Notes: generated by a model from the letters alone, not told the origin. A stretch of DNA of 36,707 nt from Streptomyces sp. YIM 98790 (GCF_011421595.1 NZ_WTLH01000037.1:1-36707), one strand, 5' to 3'. Positions 15,755 through 24,714 are shown, numbered from the stretch's first letter. Numbers and translations are program-made.

Positions 15755-17131
15755 CTACTGGGCGAGGAAGGAGAGCAGGTCCTGGCGGCTGATCACACCC
15801 TTGGGCTTGCCCTCCACCAGCACGATCGCGGCGTCCGCGGTGCGCAGCGCGGCCATCAGGTCGGCCACCGGCTCGCCGGACCCGACCTGCGGCAGCGGCC
15901 CGCTCATGTGCTGCTCCAGCGCGTCGTCCAGGGTGGCGCGGCGGGCGAACAGCGCGTCCAGCAGATCCCGCTCCACCACCGAGCCGACGATCTCCGCGGC
16001 CATCACGTCCGGGTGCCCGGCGCCCGGCTTGACCACGGGCATCTGGGAGACCCCGTACTCCCGCAGCACGTCGATGGCCTGGCCGACCGTCTCCTCCGGG
16101 TGCATGTGGACGAACTCCGGGATGCCCCCGGCCTTGCGGCGCAGCACGTCCCCGGCGCGCAGCTCCGGCTCGCCCTCCTCCAGGAAGCCGTAGTCGGCCA
16201 TCCACTCGTCGTTGAAGATCTTGCTGAGGTAGCCGCGGCCCCCGTCCGGGAGCAGGACCACCACCACGTCCTCCGGGCCGAGACCGCGGGCGGCCTCCAG
16301 CGCGGCCACGACCGCCATGCCGCAGGAGCCGCCCACCAGCATGCCCTCCTCGCGGGCCAGCCGCCGGGTCATCCGGAAGGAGTCCTGGTCCGAGACGGCG
16401 ATGATCCCGTCCGGCACGGTGCGGTCGTAGGCGGTGGGCCAGAAGTCCTCGCCCACGCCCTCCACCAGGTAGGGCCGGCCGCTGCCTCCCGAGTAGACCG
16501 AGCCCTCCGGGTCGGCGCCGATGACGCGGACCCGGCCGCCGCTGACCTCCTTCAGGTAGCGGCCGGTGCCGGTGATGGTGCCGCCGGTGCCGACGCCCGC
16601 CACGAAGTGGGTGATCCGCCCGTCGGTCTGCTTCCACAGCTCCGGGCCGGTGCTCTCGTAGTGCGAGAGCGGGTTGTTGACGTTGCTGTACTGGTCCGGC
16701 TTCCAGGCGCCGGGGGTCTCCCGCACCAGCCGGTCGGAGACGTTGTAGTAGGAGTCCGGATGCTCGGGGTCCACGGCGGTGGGGCAGACCACGACCTCGG
16801 CACCGTAGGCGCGCAGCACGTTGATCTTGTCCGTGGAGACCTTGTCCGGGCAGACGAAGATGCAGCGGTAGCCCTTGCGCTGGGCCACGATGGCCAGGCC
16901 CACCCCGGTGTTGCCGGAGGTCGGCTCGATGATCACCCCGCCGGGGCGCAGCTCGCCCGAGGCCTCGGCGGCCTCGATCATCCGCAGCGCGATGCGGTCC
17001 TTCACCGACCCGCCGGGGTTGAAGTACTCCACCTTGGCCAGGACGGTGGCCTCGATGCCTTCCGTCACGCTGTTCAGCCTCACCAGCGGGGTGTTGCCGA
17101 CAAGGTCGATGATCGACTCGTGAAAGTGCAT
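15755..17131 (-). CDS. cbs: Cystathionine beta-synthase
   Basis: A 458-aa PLP enzyme condensing homocysteine and serine to cystathionine (reverse transsulfuration). The catalytic domain covers residues 1 to about 320, with the PLP lysine in NPGGSVKDR (Lys44), the substrate loop TSGNTGVGLA and the phosphate-binding GTGGTITGTGRYLKE. Two C-terminal CBS domains (about 335-458) form a Bateman module, which usually binds adenosine nucleotides. That domain layout separates it from plain cysteine synthase. The start ATG at 17131 (MHFHESIIDL) has GGAG six bases upstream. It is divergent from the SGNH hydrolase gene. Confidence 0.93.
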   Translation of the reverse strand: MHFHESIIDLVGNTPLVRLNSVTEGIEATVLAKVEYFNPGGSVKDRIALRMIEAAEASGELRPGGVIIEPTSGNTGVGLAIVAQRKGYRCIFVCPDKVSTDKINVLRAYGAEVVVCPTAVDPEHPDSYYNVSDRLVRETPGAWKPDQYSNVNNPLSHYESTGPELWKQTDGRITHFVAGVGTGGTITGTGRYLKEVSGGRVRVIGADPEGSVYSGGSGRPYLVEGVGEDFWPTAYDRTVPDGIIAVSDQDSFRMTRRLAREEGMLVGGSCGMAVVAALEAARGLGPEDVVVVLLPDGGRGYLSKIFNDEWMADYGFLEEGEPELRAGDVLRRKAGGIPEFVHMHPEETVGQAIDVLREYGVSQMPVVKPGAGHPDVMAAEIVGSVVERDLLDALFARRATLDDALEQHMSGPLPQVGSGEPVADLMAALRTADAAIVLVEGKPKGVISRQDLLSFLAQ

Positions 17132-17253
17132 GGGGATCTCCGGTCTGCGCACGTCATCGGGCGGGTTCCGGCCGCCCTCAAGGGCAGCACTCTATTGTCC
17201 CGCGCATCGCGGACCTCGCCGGGCCTCGCCCCGGGTGTCCGGACGGACACACG

Positions 17254-17269
17254 TTGCCACTGACGGCAA
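17254..17269. promoter_or_regulatory. Short inverted repeat in the cbs/SGNH divergent gap
   Basis: TTGCC-ACTGAC-GGCAA is a 5-6-5 palindrome about 67 bp before the SGNH gene and 123 bp before cbs. It could be an operator; no regulator can be assigned. Confidence 0.3.
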
Positions 17270-17335
17270 AACGGGCACGAAACAGAGAGTACGGGGAAAA
17301 TACGGGACGCGACGAGCGAGGAGGCGGTCCGGGCG

Positions 17336-18430
17336 ATGTCCATGGCGAGGGTGGCCCGGCGGGTCGCCACGGCGGCGGCGTACGGGGGCGGCGGCGTCGG
17401 TCTGCTGGGCGGGGTGGCGGCCGGCGTCCTGCTGGCCGAGGTCCGGATGGCCCGGCGGACGATCGGCATCAACGACGACGTCCCGCCGGTGGCCGACGGC
17501 CTGTACGGCGCCGAGTACGGCGCGGTGCCGGGCAGCCGGGTGCCCTGGCGGCTGGCCTTCCTGGGTGACTCCACGGCGGCCGGGCTGGGCGTGCAGCGGG
17601 CCCGGGAGACGCCCGCGGCGCTGCTGGCCGCGGGGCTGGCGGCGATGTCCGAGCGCCCGGTGGAGCTGCGCAACGTCGCCCTGTCCGGCGCCCGCTCGGA
17701 CGACCTGGAGCGCCAGGTCGACCTGGTCCTCGGCCCCGGCCGGGAACCCGGGGGCGGGGAACCCGGCGGCGGCGGGGGACCGGAGAGCGGGGCCGGCGGG
17801 CCGCGGACGGTGCCGGACGTGTGCGTGCTGATCATCGGCGCCAACGACATCACCGGCCGGCTCTCACCGGCCGCCTCGGTGACGTATCTGGCCCGCGCGG
17901 TGGCCAGGCTGCGCGAGGCGGGCTGCCAGGTGGTGGTCGGCACCTGCCCGGATCTGGGCTCGGTGGAGCCGGTGTGGCCGCCGCTGCGCTGGCTGGCCCG
18001 CACCGCCAGCCGCCGGCTGGCCGCCGCGCAGACCATTGCCGCGGTGGAGCTGGGCGGGCGCACCGTCTCGCTGGGCGATCTGCTGGGGCCGGAATTCGCC
18101 GCCCGGCCCCGGGAGATGTTCGGCCCGGACCACTACCACCCCTCCGCGCAGGGCTACGCCACGGCCGCCATGGCGATGCTGCCCACGCTCTGTGCCACGC
18201 TGGGGGTGTGGCCGCAGGAGGGGCGCATGGAGACCGGACGGCGGGAGAGTGTGCTGCCGGTGGAGCGGGCCGCGGCCGAGGCGGTGGCCGAGGGCGGTAC
18301 CGAGGTCACGGCCGCGGACGGCGGGCGCCGCGCCCCCTGGGCGCTGCTCCGGCACCGCCGCCGTCACCGGGCCGGGGCCGAGGAGGACGGGCCGCGGCCC
18401 GAGCGCTCCCGGACCGGCTCCGGAGCGTGA
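17336..18430 (+). CDS. SGNH/GDSL-type lipase or esterase, membrane-anchored
   Basis: A 364-aa protein. An N-terminal hydrophobic segment (about residues 12-35, AAAYGGGGVGLLGGVAAGVLL) acts as signal or anchor. A SGNH hydrolase domain follows with block I FLGDSTAAGLG (nucleophile Ser), block III IIGANDIT (Asn) and block V FGPDHYHPSAQGY (catalytic Asp and His), so the active site is complete. A Gly/Pro-rich insertion sits between blocks I and III. The C-terminus is charged and basic (LLRHRRRHRAG). The start ATG at 17336 lies 11 bases after GAGGAGG; a second in-frame ATG is two codons later. The substrate is probably a secreted or membrane acyl ester. Confidence 0.85.
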   Translation: MSMARVARRVATAAAYGGGGVGLLGGVAAGVLLAEVRMARRTIGINDDVPPVADGLYGAEYGAVPGSRVPWRLAFLGDSTAAGLGVQRARETPAALLAAGLAAMSERPVELRNVALSGARSDDLERQVDLVLGPGREPGGGEPGGGGGPESGAGGPRTVPDVCVLIIGANDITGRLSPAASVTYLARAVARLREAGCQVVVGTCPDLGSVEPVWPPLRWLARTASRRLAAAQTIAAVELGGRTVSLGDLLGPEFAARPREMFGPDHYHPSAQGYATAAMAMLPTLCATLGVWPQEGRMETGRRESVLPVERAAAEAVAEGGTEVTAADGGRRAPWALLRHRRRHRAGAEEDGPRPERSRTGSGA

Positions 18431-18547
18431 CGCCGGTTGTGCGGGTGCCGCGACCGGGCTGTGCGGGAGCAGCGTGCGGCTGGAATCACACCCGGCGGGT
18501 CGTGACCCCTGGGCTACGCAGGGGTAGCTTCCGACGGGTAACTTGTA

Positions 18548-18563
18548 CTGAACAAGCGCTCAG
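18548..18563. promoter_or_regulatory. Palindromic element before the thiolase gene
   Basis: CTGAACAAGCGCTCAG has palindromic ends and lies 15 bp before the ATG, overlapping the expected promoter/leader. Such sites often bind TetR-family repressors of fatty-acid genes; that is inference. Confidence 0.35.
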
Positions 18564-18578
18564 CCGGGAGAGGCCGCC

Positions 18579-19799
18579 ATGCCCGAAGCCGTGATCGTCT
18601 CCGCCGCCCGTTCCCCCATCGGCCGTGCCTTCAAGGGTTCGCTGAAGGACATCCGGCCCGACGACCTGACCGCCGAGATCATCAAGGCCGCCCTGGCCAA
18701 GGTGCCCCAGCTCGATCCGCACGACATCGACGACCTGATGCTCGGCTGCGGTCTGCCCGGCGGCGAGCAGGGCCACAACCTCGGCCGCGTGGTCGCCGTG
18801 CAGCTCGGCATGGACCACCTGCCGGGCTGCACCGTCACCCGCTACTGCTCCTCCTCCCTCCAGACCACCAGGATGGCCCTGCACGCCATCCGGGCCGGCG
18901 AGGGAGACGTCTTCCTCTCGGCCGGCGTGGAGATGGTCTCGCGCAGTGTGAACGGCAGCTCGGACGGCATGCCCGGCACCCACAACCCGCTGTTCGCCGA
19001 CGCCGAGGCCCGTACCGCGCACCGCGCCGAGCAGGGCGGCGAGGACTGGCACGACCCGCGCGAGGACGGGCAGGTGCCGGACGTCTACATCGCCATGGGC
19101 CAGACCGCGGAGAACCTGGCCCGGCTGAAGAACATCAGCCGGCAGGAGATGGACGAGTTCGGCGTCCGCTCCCAGAACCTCGCCGAGAAGGCCATCGCCG
19201 ACGGCTTCTGGCAGCGCGAGATCACCCCGGTCACCACCCCGGACGGCACGGTGGTCGCCGCCGACGACGGCCCCCGGCCGGGCGTCACCCTGGAGGGCGT
19301 GTCCGGGCTCAAGCCCGCCTTCCGGCCCGACGGCCGGGTCACCGCCGGCAACTGCTGCCCGCTGAACGACGGTGCCGCCGCCCTGGTCGTGATGTCCGAC
19401 ACCAAGGCCCGGGAACTGGGCATCACCCCGCTGGCCCGGATCGTCTCCACGGGCGTCTCCGGCCTGTCCCCCGAGATCATGGGCTACGGCCCGGTGGAGG
19501 CCACCCGTCAGGCGCTGGCCCGGGCCGGCATGTCCATCGGCGACATCGACCTGGTCGAGATCAACGAGGCGTTCGCCGCCCAGGTCATCCCCTCCTACCG
19601 GGATCTGGGCATCGACCTGGACCGGCTGAACGTCAACGGCGGCGCCATCGCCGTGGGCCACCCGTTCGGCATGACCGGCGCCCGGATCACCACCACGCTG
19701 ATCAACTCCCTCCAGTGGCACGACAAGCAGTTCGGCCTGGAGACCATGTGCGTCGGCGGCGGCCAGGGCATGGCCATGATCATCGAACGCCTGAGCTGA
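18579..19799 (+). CDS. Acetyl-CoA C-acetyltransferase (thiolase)
   Basis: A 406-aa cytosolic thiolase of the degradative/biosynthetic type II group. The acylated nucleophile is Cys90 in [12 protein letters not shown]. The other active-site blocks are [26 protein letters not shown] (His) and [11 protein letters not shown] (second Cys), so the active site is intact. It exchanges acyl groups between acyl-CoA and acetyl-CoA, most likely in fatty-acid beta-oxidation. It is monocistronic: no hydroxyacyl-CoA dehydrogenase/hydratase gene follows here. The start ATG is preceded by GGGAGAGG seven or eight bases upstream. A palindrome overlaps the promoter region. Confidence 0.93.
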   Translation: MPEAVIVSAARSPIGRAFKGSLKDIRPDDLTAEIIKAALAKVPQLDPHDIDDLMLGCGLPGGEQGHNLGRVVAVQLGMDHLPGCTVTRYCSSSLQTTRMALHAIRAGEGDVFLSAGVEMVSRSVNGSSDGMPGTHNPLFADAEARTAHRAEQGGEDWHDPREDGQVPDVYIAMGQTAENLARLKNISRQEMDEFGVRSQNLAEKAIADGFWQREITPVTTPDGTVVAADDGPRPGVTLEGVSGLKPAFRPDGRVTAGNCCPLNDGAAALVVMSDTKARELGITPLARIVSTGVSGLSPEIMGYGPVEATRQALARAGMSIGDIDLVEINEAFAAQVIPSYRDLGIDLDRLNVNGGAIAVGHPFGMTGARITTTLINSLQWHDKQFGLETMCVGGGQGMAMIIERLS

Positions 19800-19861
19800 G
19801 CACCCGCCCCCCGCCCTGCCGCTCCCGGCCCGCGGCACAGAACCACAGCCGGGAGCGGCGG

Positions 19862-19897
19862 GGGCGGCAGGGGCGGCAGGGGCGGCAGGGGCGGCAG
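19862..19897. repeat. 9-bp tandem repeat downstream of thiolase
   Basis: Four perfect head-to-tail copies of GGGCGGCAG, with a degenerate half-copy before them. They lie in the 431-bp gap 19800-20230, which holds no gene I can support but does contain this array, a Crp-like site and the promoter region of the next gene. Confidence 0.85.
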
Positions 19898-19968
19898 GTG
19901 GTGAAGGGGCGCACGCGAGGTGAGGGGTGGTGCACACTCGGAACCCGTTCACGCCGACTGCCGCGAAA

Positions 19969-19984
19969 TGTGACGCAGATCACG
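19969..19984. promoter_or_regulatory. Crp-like site upstream of the 20231 gene
   Basis: TGTGACGCAGATCACG matches TGTGA-N6-TCACA at nine of ten defined positions. It lies about 250 bp before the anchored unknown protein and 170 bp after the thiolase stop. Confidence 0.5.
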
Positions 19985-20230
19985 GCACATCGCCCCGTTT
20001 ATGGCAGTGATACCCAAGCGGCCCCAGGTTGTGACGTGCGCCGGACCGCTCCGCGTTCGCCCTGGTCAGAGCAGCACCGCCGGAAGCCGCCGGAAGCGGC
20101 CCGGCCAGGGGCCCGGCGCAGGGGACCAAGGTCCCGTCCAGATCGGTGACGTTCCGCTCTGCTCCCCATGGCAAGGGCCGGGAAACCTGAGATAGGAATC
20201 AGGGGGACCTATGTAGCTGGGAGATCGTTC

Positions 20231-21196
20231 GTGAGCGCCATATCCCTCACCCTGCTGGTGGCGGCGGGGCTCTCCGCCGCGCTGTGCGGTGCGACGCTGT
20301 ACACCGCACGCAGCCTGCGCACCGAGGTCGCCGCGCTGCGCGCCGAACTGCGGACCGCACCGCGGTTCCCCCTGGCCAGGACCGCACCGGACGAGGAGCT
20401 GATCCGCGCGGCCGTCGCCGACGCGCTCGCGGACGAACGGGAACGCGAACTCGCCGAGGCCCGCGCCTTCTGGGCGGAGCAGGAGCTCCGCGAGGGCCAG
20501 CTCGGCCATCTGCTGGCCGGGCGCTGCGAGCCGGACATGACCGAGGTGGACGAGGCCCTGCTCGACGCCCTGCTGGACGGCTGCCTGCCGGGCGAGAGCG
20601 GCATCGGCGGCGCCGCCGGTGCCGAGAGCGCCGCCCCCGGCCCCGGTCCCGGCCCGGGAACCGTCTTCCTGCCCCGCCAGGGGCGTGCCGCCTCCGGGCC
20701 GGAGCCCGGGGACGGCGGGGACGCGGGCGAATCCGCGGAGCTGGCCGCCGCCCGCCGCCGGCACCCCTCGAACCCCGGCTACACCCTCTCCGGCGAGCCG
20801 GTGGACCCGGCCGCCGCCAGGGCCGCCGACGCCGAGCACGGCCACGACCGGGAGGAGCCCGGGGACGGCGGGGACGGCGGGGAACCGGCCTCCACCGAGG
20901 AGGAGCAGGCCCGCACCGCCGGGCAGCTCGCCCGGCTCGCCGAGGACCGTACCCCGCTGGCCGACGTCCGGCCGGGGCCGCTGGGCACCCTGGACGTCTA
21001 CCTCTTCGCGGACGGCACCACCGTCTGTCTCTCCCCCGGCCACCGGGAGACCGCCGAGCGTCTCGCCGACGCACTGCGCGCGGGCACCCCGCCGGTGCTG
21101 CTGGGCGGCTCCGGGGTGTCCGGCGCCTACGCCCTGACCTTCGCCTGCGGCGAGGAGAGCGTCTACCTCCTGGCCGACCGGGTCGTCACCGCCTGA
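20231..21196 (+). CDS. Membrane-anchored protein of unknown function
   Basis: A 321-aa protein. One N-terminal transmembrane segment (about residues 3-25, AISLTLLVAAGLSAALCGATL) is followed by a charged helical stretch (RSLRTEVAALRAEL; DERERELAEARAFWAEQELRE), an acidic Gly/Pro/Glu-rich middle and a compact C-terminal part ending EESVYLLADRVVTA. HPSNPGYTLSGEPV is a distinctive conserved-looking segment. I start at the GTG at 20231 because GGGAG lies seven bases upstream; an earlier in-frame ATG at 20168 lacks support. I do not recognise a family with known function. It is probably a single-gene unit. Confidence 0.7.
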   Translation: MSAISLTLLVAAGLSAALCGATLYTARSLRTEVAALRAELRTAPRFPLARTAPDEELIRAAVADALADERERELAEARAFWAEQELREGQLGHLLAGRCEPDMTEVDEALLDALLDGCLPGESGIGGAAGAESAAPGPGPGPGTVFLPRQGRAASGPEPGDGGDAGESAELAAARRRHPSNPGYTLSGEPVDPAAARAADAEHGHDREEPGDGGDGGEPASTEEEQARTAGQLARLAEDRTPLADVRPGPLGTLDVYLFADGTTVCLSPGHRETAERLADALRAGTPPVLLGGSGVSGAYALTFACGEESVYLLADRVVTA

Positions 21197-21365
21197 GCCC
21201 GCCTGCGGCGGCCCGGCCCCGCTCCCGCGCCGCCTCCGCCGCGCCTCGACGCCCCTCGCTCCCCCACCCGGCCCCCACCCGGCCCGCAGTGGCCCGCAAT
21301 CGCCCGCGGTCCCCCCGCAGCGCCCGCAGCGCACACAGCCGCCCGTGTCCCCAGGACGCCGGCGG

Positions 21366-21971
21366 CTACGGTTCCGTGCGGTGGCGCCGGTAATAGCGGG
21401 CCACCCGGGCACGGTTGCCGCAGCGGGCCGCCGAACACCAGCGCCGGCGCGGATGGGCGGGCAGGAAGAGCATCACGCAGCCCTCGGCCTCGCACTCCCG
21501 GACCCGGGCCACGGCCGGATCGGTGAGCAGATCGGCGACGGCCTCCGCCAGCACCGCCGCCAGCCGCGCCGGCGGCTCCCCGGCCCGGCGCGGCTCCGCG
21601 GTGACGCGGGTGCCGTCCCAGCCCAGATGCCGCACGGCGGGCGCGGCGCGCTGTGCCTCGTTGAGCCCGCGCAGCGCCGAGGCGGGCGGCTCCGCGCCGC
21701 GCAGCAGCGCCCGCAGGGCCTGCTCGGCGTGGTCCCGCACCCGGTGCACGGCCGCCAGCCCGGCGGCGGCCACGGCCTGCGCCGCACCGCCGGACGGCGG
21801 CGGGGGCAGCACCCGCCCGTCCCCGATCCCGTGCTCCAGCTCCAGCCAGGCCGCGAGCTGTGCGGGGCCGGCCAGCAGGTCGACGGTGGCGCCTCCGGGG
21901 CCGCCGCGCGGGCGGGTGTTGATCAGGTCCAGCGCCAGCGGTTCACCGGTCAGCGGAACGGGATCGGCCAT
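21366..21971 (-). CDS. CGNR zinc-finger / ABATE-domain transcriptional regulator
   Basis: A 201-aa protein. The N-terminal ABATE (stress-induced regulator) domain opens with PLTGEPLALDLINTR. The C-terminal CGNR zinc finger is complete: CEAEGC and WCSAARCGNRARVARYYRR. These proteins are putative DNA-binding stress regulators in actinobacteria. The gene is divergent from the alpha/beta hydrolase; an inverted repeat in the 83-bp gap overlaps the hydrolase promoter, so it likely controls that gene and itself. GGAGG lies 12 bases before the ATG at 21971. No effector is known. Confidence 0.88.
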   Translation of the reverse strand: MADPVPLTGEPLALDLINTRPRGGPGGATVDLLAGPAQLAAWLELEHGIGDGRVLPPPPSGGAAQAVAAAGLAAVHRVRDHAEQALRALLRGAEPPASALRGLNEAQRAAPAVRHLGWDGTRVTAEPRRAGEPPARLAAVLAEAVADLLTDPAVARVRECEAEGCVMLFLPAHPRRRWCSAARCGNRARVARYYRRHRTEP

Positions 21972-21993
21972 GCCCTAATGCTACCTCCATGGA

Positions 21994-22027
21994 TTGACTC
22001 ATTAGTCACCCTCCGCTATGACTAATG
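21994..22027 (+). promoter_or_regulatory. Hydrolase promoter overlapped by an inverted-repeat operator
   Basis: TTGACT (21994-21999) and TATGAC (22017-22022) are spaced by 17 bp and resemble a housekeeping promoter reading toward the hydrolase. CATTAGTCA (22000-22008) and TGACTAATG (22019-22027) form a perfect 9-bp inverted repeat across 10 bp, covering the spacer and the -10. TGACT-CATT-AGTCA (21995-22008) is a further small palindrome inside it. Confidence 0.65.
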
Positions 22028-22054
22028 CATCATCTCCCCAAGGAGCCATGTGAC

Positions 22055-22954
22055 ATGCTGAGCACGCGTGTTCCCCGGACCCGGCACCGCCATCTCGACG
22101 TGGACGGGGTCCGGGTCTTCTACCGCGAGTCGCTGCCGGAACGGCCCGATGCCCCGGTGCTGTTGCTGCTGCACGGCTTCCCGTCCGGCTCGCACCAGTT
22201 CCGCCGCCTGATCGACGCCCTCGGCGACCGCTACCGGATGATCGCGCCCGACTATCCGGGATTCGGCCACACCAGGACACCGGACGGCTTCGTCCCCACC
22301 TTCGACCGGCTGGCCGATGTCGTCGAGGGCTTCACCGACCGCCTGGGACTGACCCGGTTCGCGCTCTACGTCTTCGACTTCGGCGCACCCGTGGGCTTCC
22401 GGGTGGCCGTCCGCCGCCCGGAGCGGATCACCGGCCTGATCGTGCAGAACGCCAACGCCTACGACGAGGGCCTGAGCGACGCGGCCCGCACCATGATCGC
22501 CAACCGCCGCGGCGACCCCGGTGCCGAGGAACGGGTCGGGGTCCTGTTCACCCCGGCCGTGACCCGTGGCCAGTACGAGACCGGCACCCCGGACCCGGAA
22601 CTGCTGGCCCCGGACGCCTGGACCCTCGACCAGCACTTCCTCGATCTGCCGGGCCGCAAGGAGGCACAGATCTCGCTGGCCCTGGACTACCACACCAATG
22701 TGGACAGCTATCCGGTGTGGCAGCACTGGCTGCGCACCCACCGGCCGCCCGCCCTGGTGGTGTGGGGCCGCGGCGACCCGTTCTTCACCGAGCGGGGCGC
22801 CCGGGCCTACCGGCGGGACCTGCCCGCTGCCGAGGTGCACCTGCTGGACGCCGGCCACTTCGCCCTGGAGACCGAGCTGCACACCATCGCCCCGCTCGTC
22901 GACGGCTTCCTGCAGCGCCTCCCCCGGAGCGGCGGCGGCGAGGCAGCCGCCTAG
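22055..22954 (+). CDS. Alpha/beta hydrolase, epoxide hydrolase/haloalkane dehalogenase-like
   Basis: A 299-aa cytosolic alpha/beta-fold hydrolase. LLLLHGFPSGSHQFRRLI carries the oxyanion HGFP motif. The nucleophile elbow reads VFDFGAPVG, with Asp rather than Ser, as in epoxide hydrolases and haloalkane dehalogenases. The acid lies near WGRGDPFF and the catalytic His is in DAGHFALE. The start ATG at 22055 has AAGGAG nine bases upstream. It is divergent from the CGNR regulator and under the operator in the shared gap. Its stop codon overlaps that of the convergent next gene. The substrate is unknown. Confidence 0.88.
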   Translation: MLSTRVPRTRHRHLDVDGVRVFYRESLPERPDAPVLLLLHGFPSGSHQFRRLIDALGDRYRMIAPDYPGFGHTRTPDGFVPTFDRLADVVEGFTDRLGLTRFALYVFDFGAPVGFRVAVRRPERITGLIVQNANAYDEGLSDAARTMIANRRGDPGAEERVGVLFTPAVTRGQYETGTPDPELLAPDAWTLDQHFLDLPGRKEAQISLALDYHTNVDSYPVWQHWLRTHRPPALVVWGRGDPFFTERGARAYRRDLPAAEVHLLDAGHFALETELHTIAPLVDGFLQRLPRSGGGEAAA

Positions 22955-23322
22955 CGGCGGCCGGGGGCACCGCGGAGCAGGTCCAGCGCCTGGCGGATCT
23001 CCTCCGCCGCGGCCTCGCCGGGCCCCAGCGCCCGCACCGCCTCGACCAGATCGTGACCGGTGACGGCGAGCTGGTCGCCCACCGCGAAGATCCCGGCGTC
23101 GGGCAGCTCCGGCAGCCGGCCGGGACGGCCCTCCAGACGCTGTCCCCGCCGCGCCAGTTCGGCGGCCAGCGCCCGCCCCTCGGCAGCGGCGCCGCGCCGC
23201 AGCGCGCTCTCCGGGAGCCGCCGCAGCCGCCCCGCGGCCCGCTCCACGGCCTGCTCCAGCCGCTCCAGCTGCTCCAGCTGCTCCAGCCGCTCGTGCTGCT
23301 CGGGCCCCCGGGGTGTCTCCAT
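22951..23322 (-). CDS. Conserved hypothetical coiled-coil protein
   Basis: A 123-aa protein. The first 40 residues form a leucine-rich coiled coil (HERLEQLEQLERLEQAVERA), encoded by a 9-bp tandem repeat (23251-23295, units CTGCTCCAG/CCGCTCCAG on the plus strand). The rest is helical, with a conserved-looking PDAGIFAVGDQLAVTGHDLV segment. I start at the ATG at 23322 (METPRGPEQ). No ribosome binding site is visible, but TATCCT lies eight bases before it, so the mRNA may be leaderless. The stop codon shares the palindrome CTAG with the stop of the convergent hydrolase. Function unknown. Confidence 0.65.
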   Translation of the reverse strand: METPRGPEQHERLEQLEQLERLEQAVERAAGRLRRLPESALRRGAAAEGRALAAELARRGQRLEGRPGRLPELPDAGIFAVGDQLAVTGHDLVEAVRALGPGEAAAEEIRQALDLLRGAPGRR

Positions 23323-23461
23323 GGCAGGGAGGATAGGGCAGCGGCGGATGCGGAAACGGCCGGGCCGGCCGGCGGGAAACCCGCCGGCCGGCCCGGCCGC
23401 AATCAGGAACTGCACCGCACGGGACGCCGGACCGCTCAGCGACGGCCGGACGCCCCGGCCG

Positions 23462-24307
23462 TCAGTCGCCTTGCAGGATGGAGATCAGCCGCAGGAACTC
23501 CAGGTAGATCCAGACCAGGGTCAGGGTCAGACCGAAGGCGGCCAGCCAGGACTCCTTCTCCGGAGCACCGTAGGCGATGCCGTCCTCGACCATCTTGAAG
23601 TCCAGGGCCAGGAAGCAGGCGCCCAGGATGATGCCGATGGCGCCGAACAGGATGCCCAGCGAGCCGTCCCGCAGGCCCAGACCGTTGCCGCCGCCGATCA
23701 TGGCGACGATCAGGTTGATCATGGCCAGGCCGATGAAGGCCAGTGCGGCGGCGATCACGAAGCGGGTGAACCGGGCGGTCACCCGGATGATCCGCTGCTT
23801 GTACATGAACAGCACGGCCGCGAACACGGTCATCGTGCCGAGCACCGCCTGCATGGCGGCACCGGGCGCATAGTCGTTGATGTAGTTGCTGATGGTGCCC
23901 AGGAAGACGCCTTCGATGGCGGCGTAGGACAGAATCAGCGCCGGCGACGGCTGGCGCTTGAAGGACTGCACCAGCGCCAGGCCGAAACCGATCAGCGCGC
24001 AGACGATGCCCACGCCCAGGGGAAGGTCCGTCACCCAGGCGACCGTCGCGGTGGCGATCACGGTGCCCAGCGTCAGCGCGGTGCGGGACACCACGCTGTC
24101 GATGGTCATGACCCCGGCGGGAGCCGTGGGGACGCCCGGATACGCCGGCGCGCCGGCCTGCTGCTGCGCATAGGGGTTCGTCGGCTGCGCGTACGGGTTG
24201 GTCGGCTGCGCGTGGGGGGTCGCCGTCTGCGGCGCCGCGTTGAACTGCGCGTAGCCACCACCCTGGCTGAACCCCCGGCGCGTGAAGACCGGGTTGCTGC
24301 TCCTCAT
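23462..24307 (-). CDS. Bax inhibitor-1/YccA family membrane protein
   Basis: A 281-aa integral membrane protein. The N-terminal cytoplasmic tail of about 65 residues is Gln/Pro/Tyr-rich with a repeat (AQPTNPYAQPTNPYAQ). About seven transmembrane helices follow, from SRTALTLGTVIATATVAWV to the end, including the conserved EGVFLGTISNYIND, FTRFVIAAALAFIGLAMIN and LDFKMVEDGIAYGAPEKESW blocks of the bacterial YccA/BI-1-like family. Family members are pH-sensitive calcium leak or protease-modulating proteins; the role in Streptomyces is not established. The ATG at 24307 has GGAGGAG about four bases upstream. It is probably monocistronic. Confidence 0.9.
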   Translation of the reverse strand: MRSSNPVFTRRGFSQGGGYAQFNAAPQTATPHAQPTNPYAQPTNPYAQQQAGAPAYPGVPTAPAGVMTIDSVVSRTALTLGTVIATATVAWVTDLPLGVGIVCALIGFGLALVQSFKRQPSPALILSYAAIEGVFLGTISNYINDYAPGAAMQAVLGTMTVFAAVLFMYKQRIIRVTARFTRFVIAAALAFIGLAMINLIVAMIGGGNGLGLRDGSLGILFGAIGIILGACFLALDFKMVEDGIAYGAPEKESWLAAFGLTLTLVWIYLEFLRLISILQGD

Positions 24308-24714
24308 CTCACTCCTCCATGGCCGCTACGGCACGACCTTGACTCCAGAGTAATGCTTTAGCAAAGAGTGCACCGTAGTCCACGACATACAACGTCGGAA
24401 GGGGGCGTTACCGTTCCGCCGCACTCCAGGAAGCCTACGCCGGAGGGACCGGGATTCCGCTGTCAGGGTGCCATGCGGCGCCGGCGGACGCACCGGCGCA
24501 CCCGCGGGTTCCGTGCGGGCCGGCCGGGAAGCGCGGGGCCGGGGCGGACGGCGGGAGCCTCGGGGTGCGGCCGGGTGCGGCCGGGCGTGGCGGGAAAGGA
24601 CGAGGCAGGAGCCGGGAAGGGGGCCCCTCTTGCCCGGTCCGCGCAAGAGGGTGGACGGTCGCCCGGCGGCTCCCGGAAACGGCAAGACGGCGATGGGACC
24701 GGTCGGCCCTGAGG
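24308..24714. other. Non-coding gap between bldA and the Bax-inhibitor-like gene
   Basis: About 407 bp without a protein-coding gene I can support. The right side is the 3' flank of bldA with a hairpin (24625-24651). The left side is the promoter/leader region of the Bax-inhibitor-like gene, a less GC-rich segment with CTTTGC-TAAAG-like sequence. Open frames here lack family resemblance and plausible start sites. Confidence 0.6.
24625..24651 (-). terminator. Hairpin downstream of bldA
   Basis: CCCTCTTGC and GCAAGAGGG form a perfect 9-bp stem with a 9-nt loop, starting about 64 bp beyond the 3' end of the tRNA. It is the best candidate terminator of the bldA transcript; no U-tract follows. 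Confidence 0.5.
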
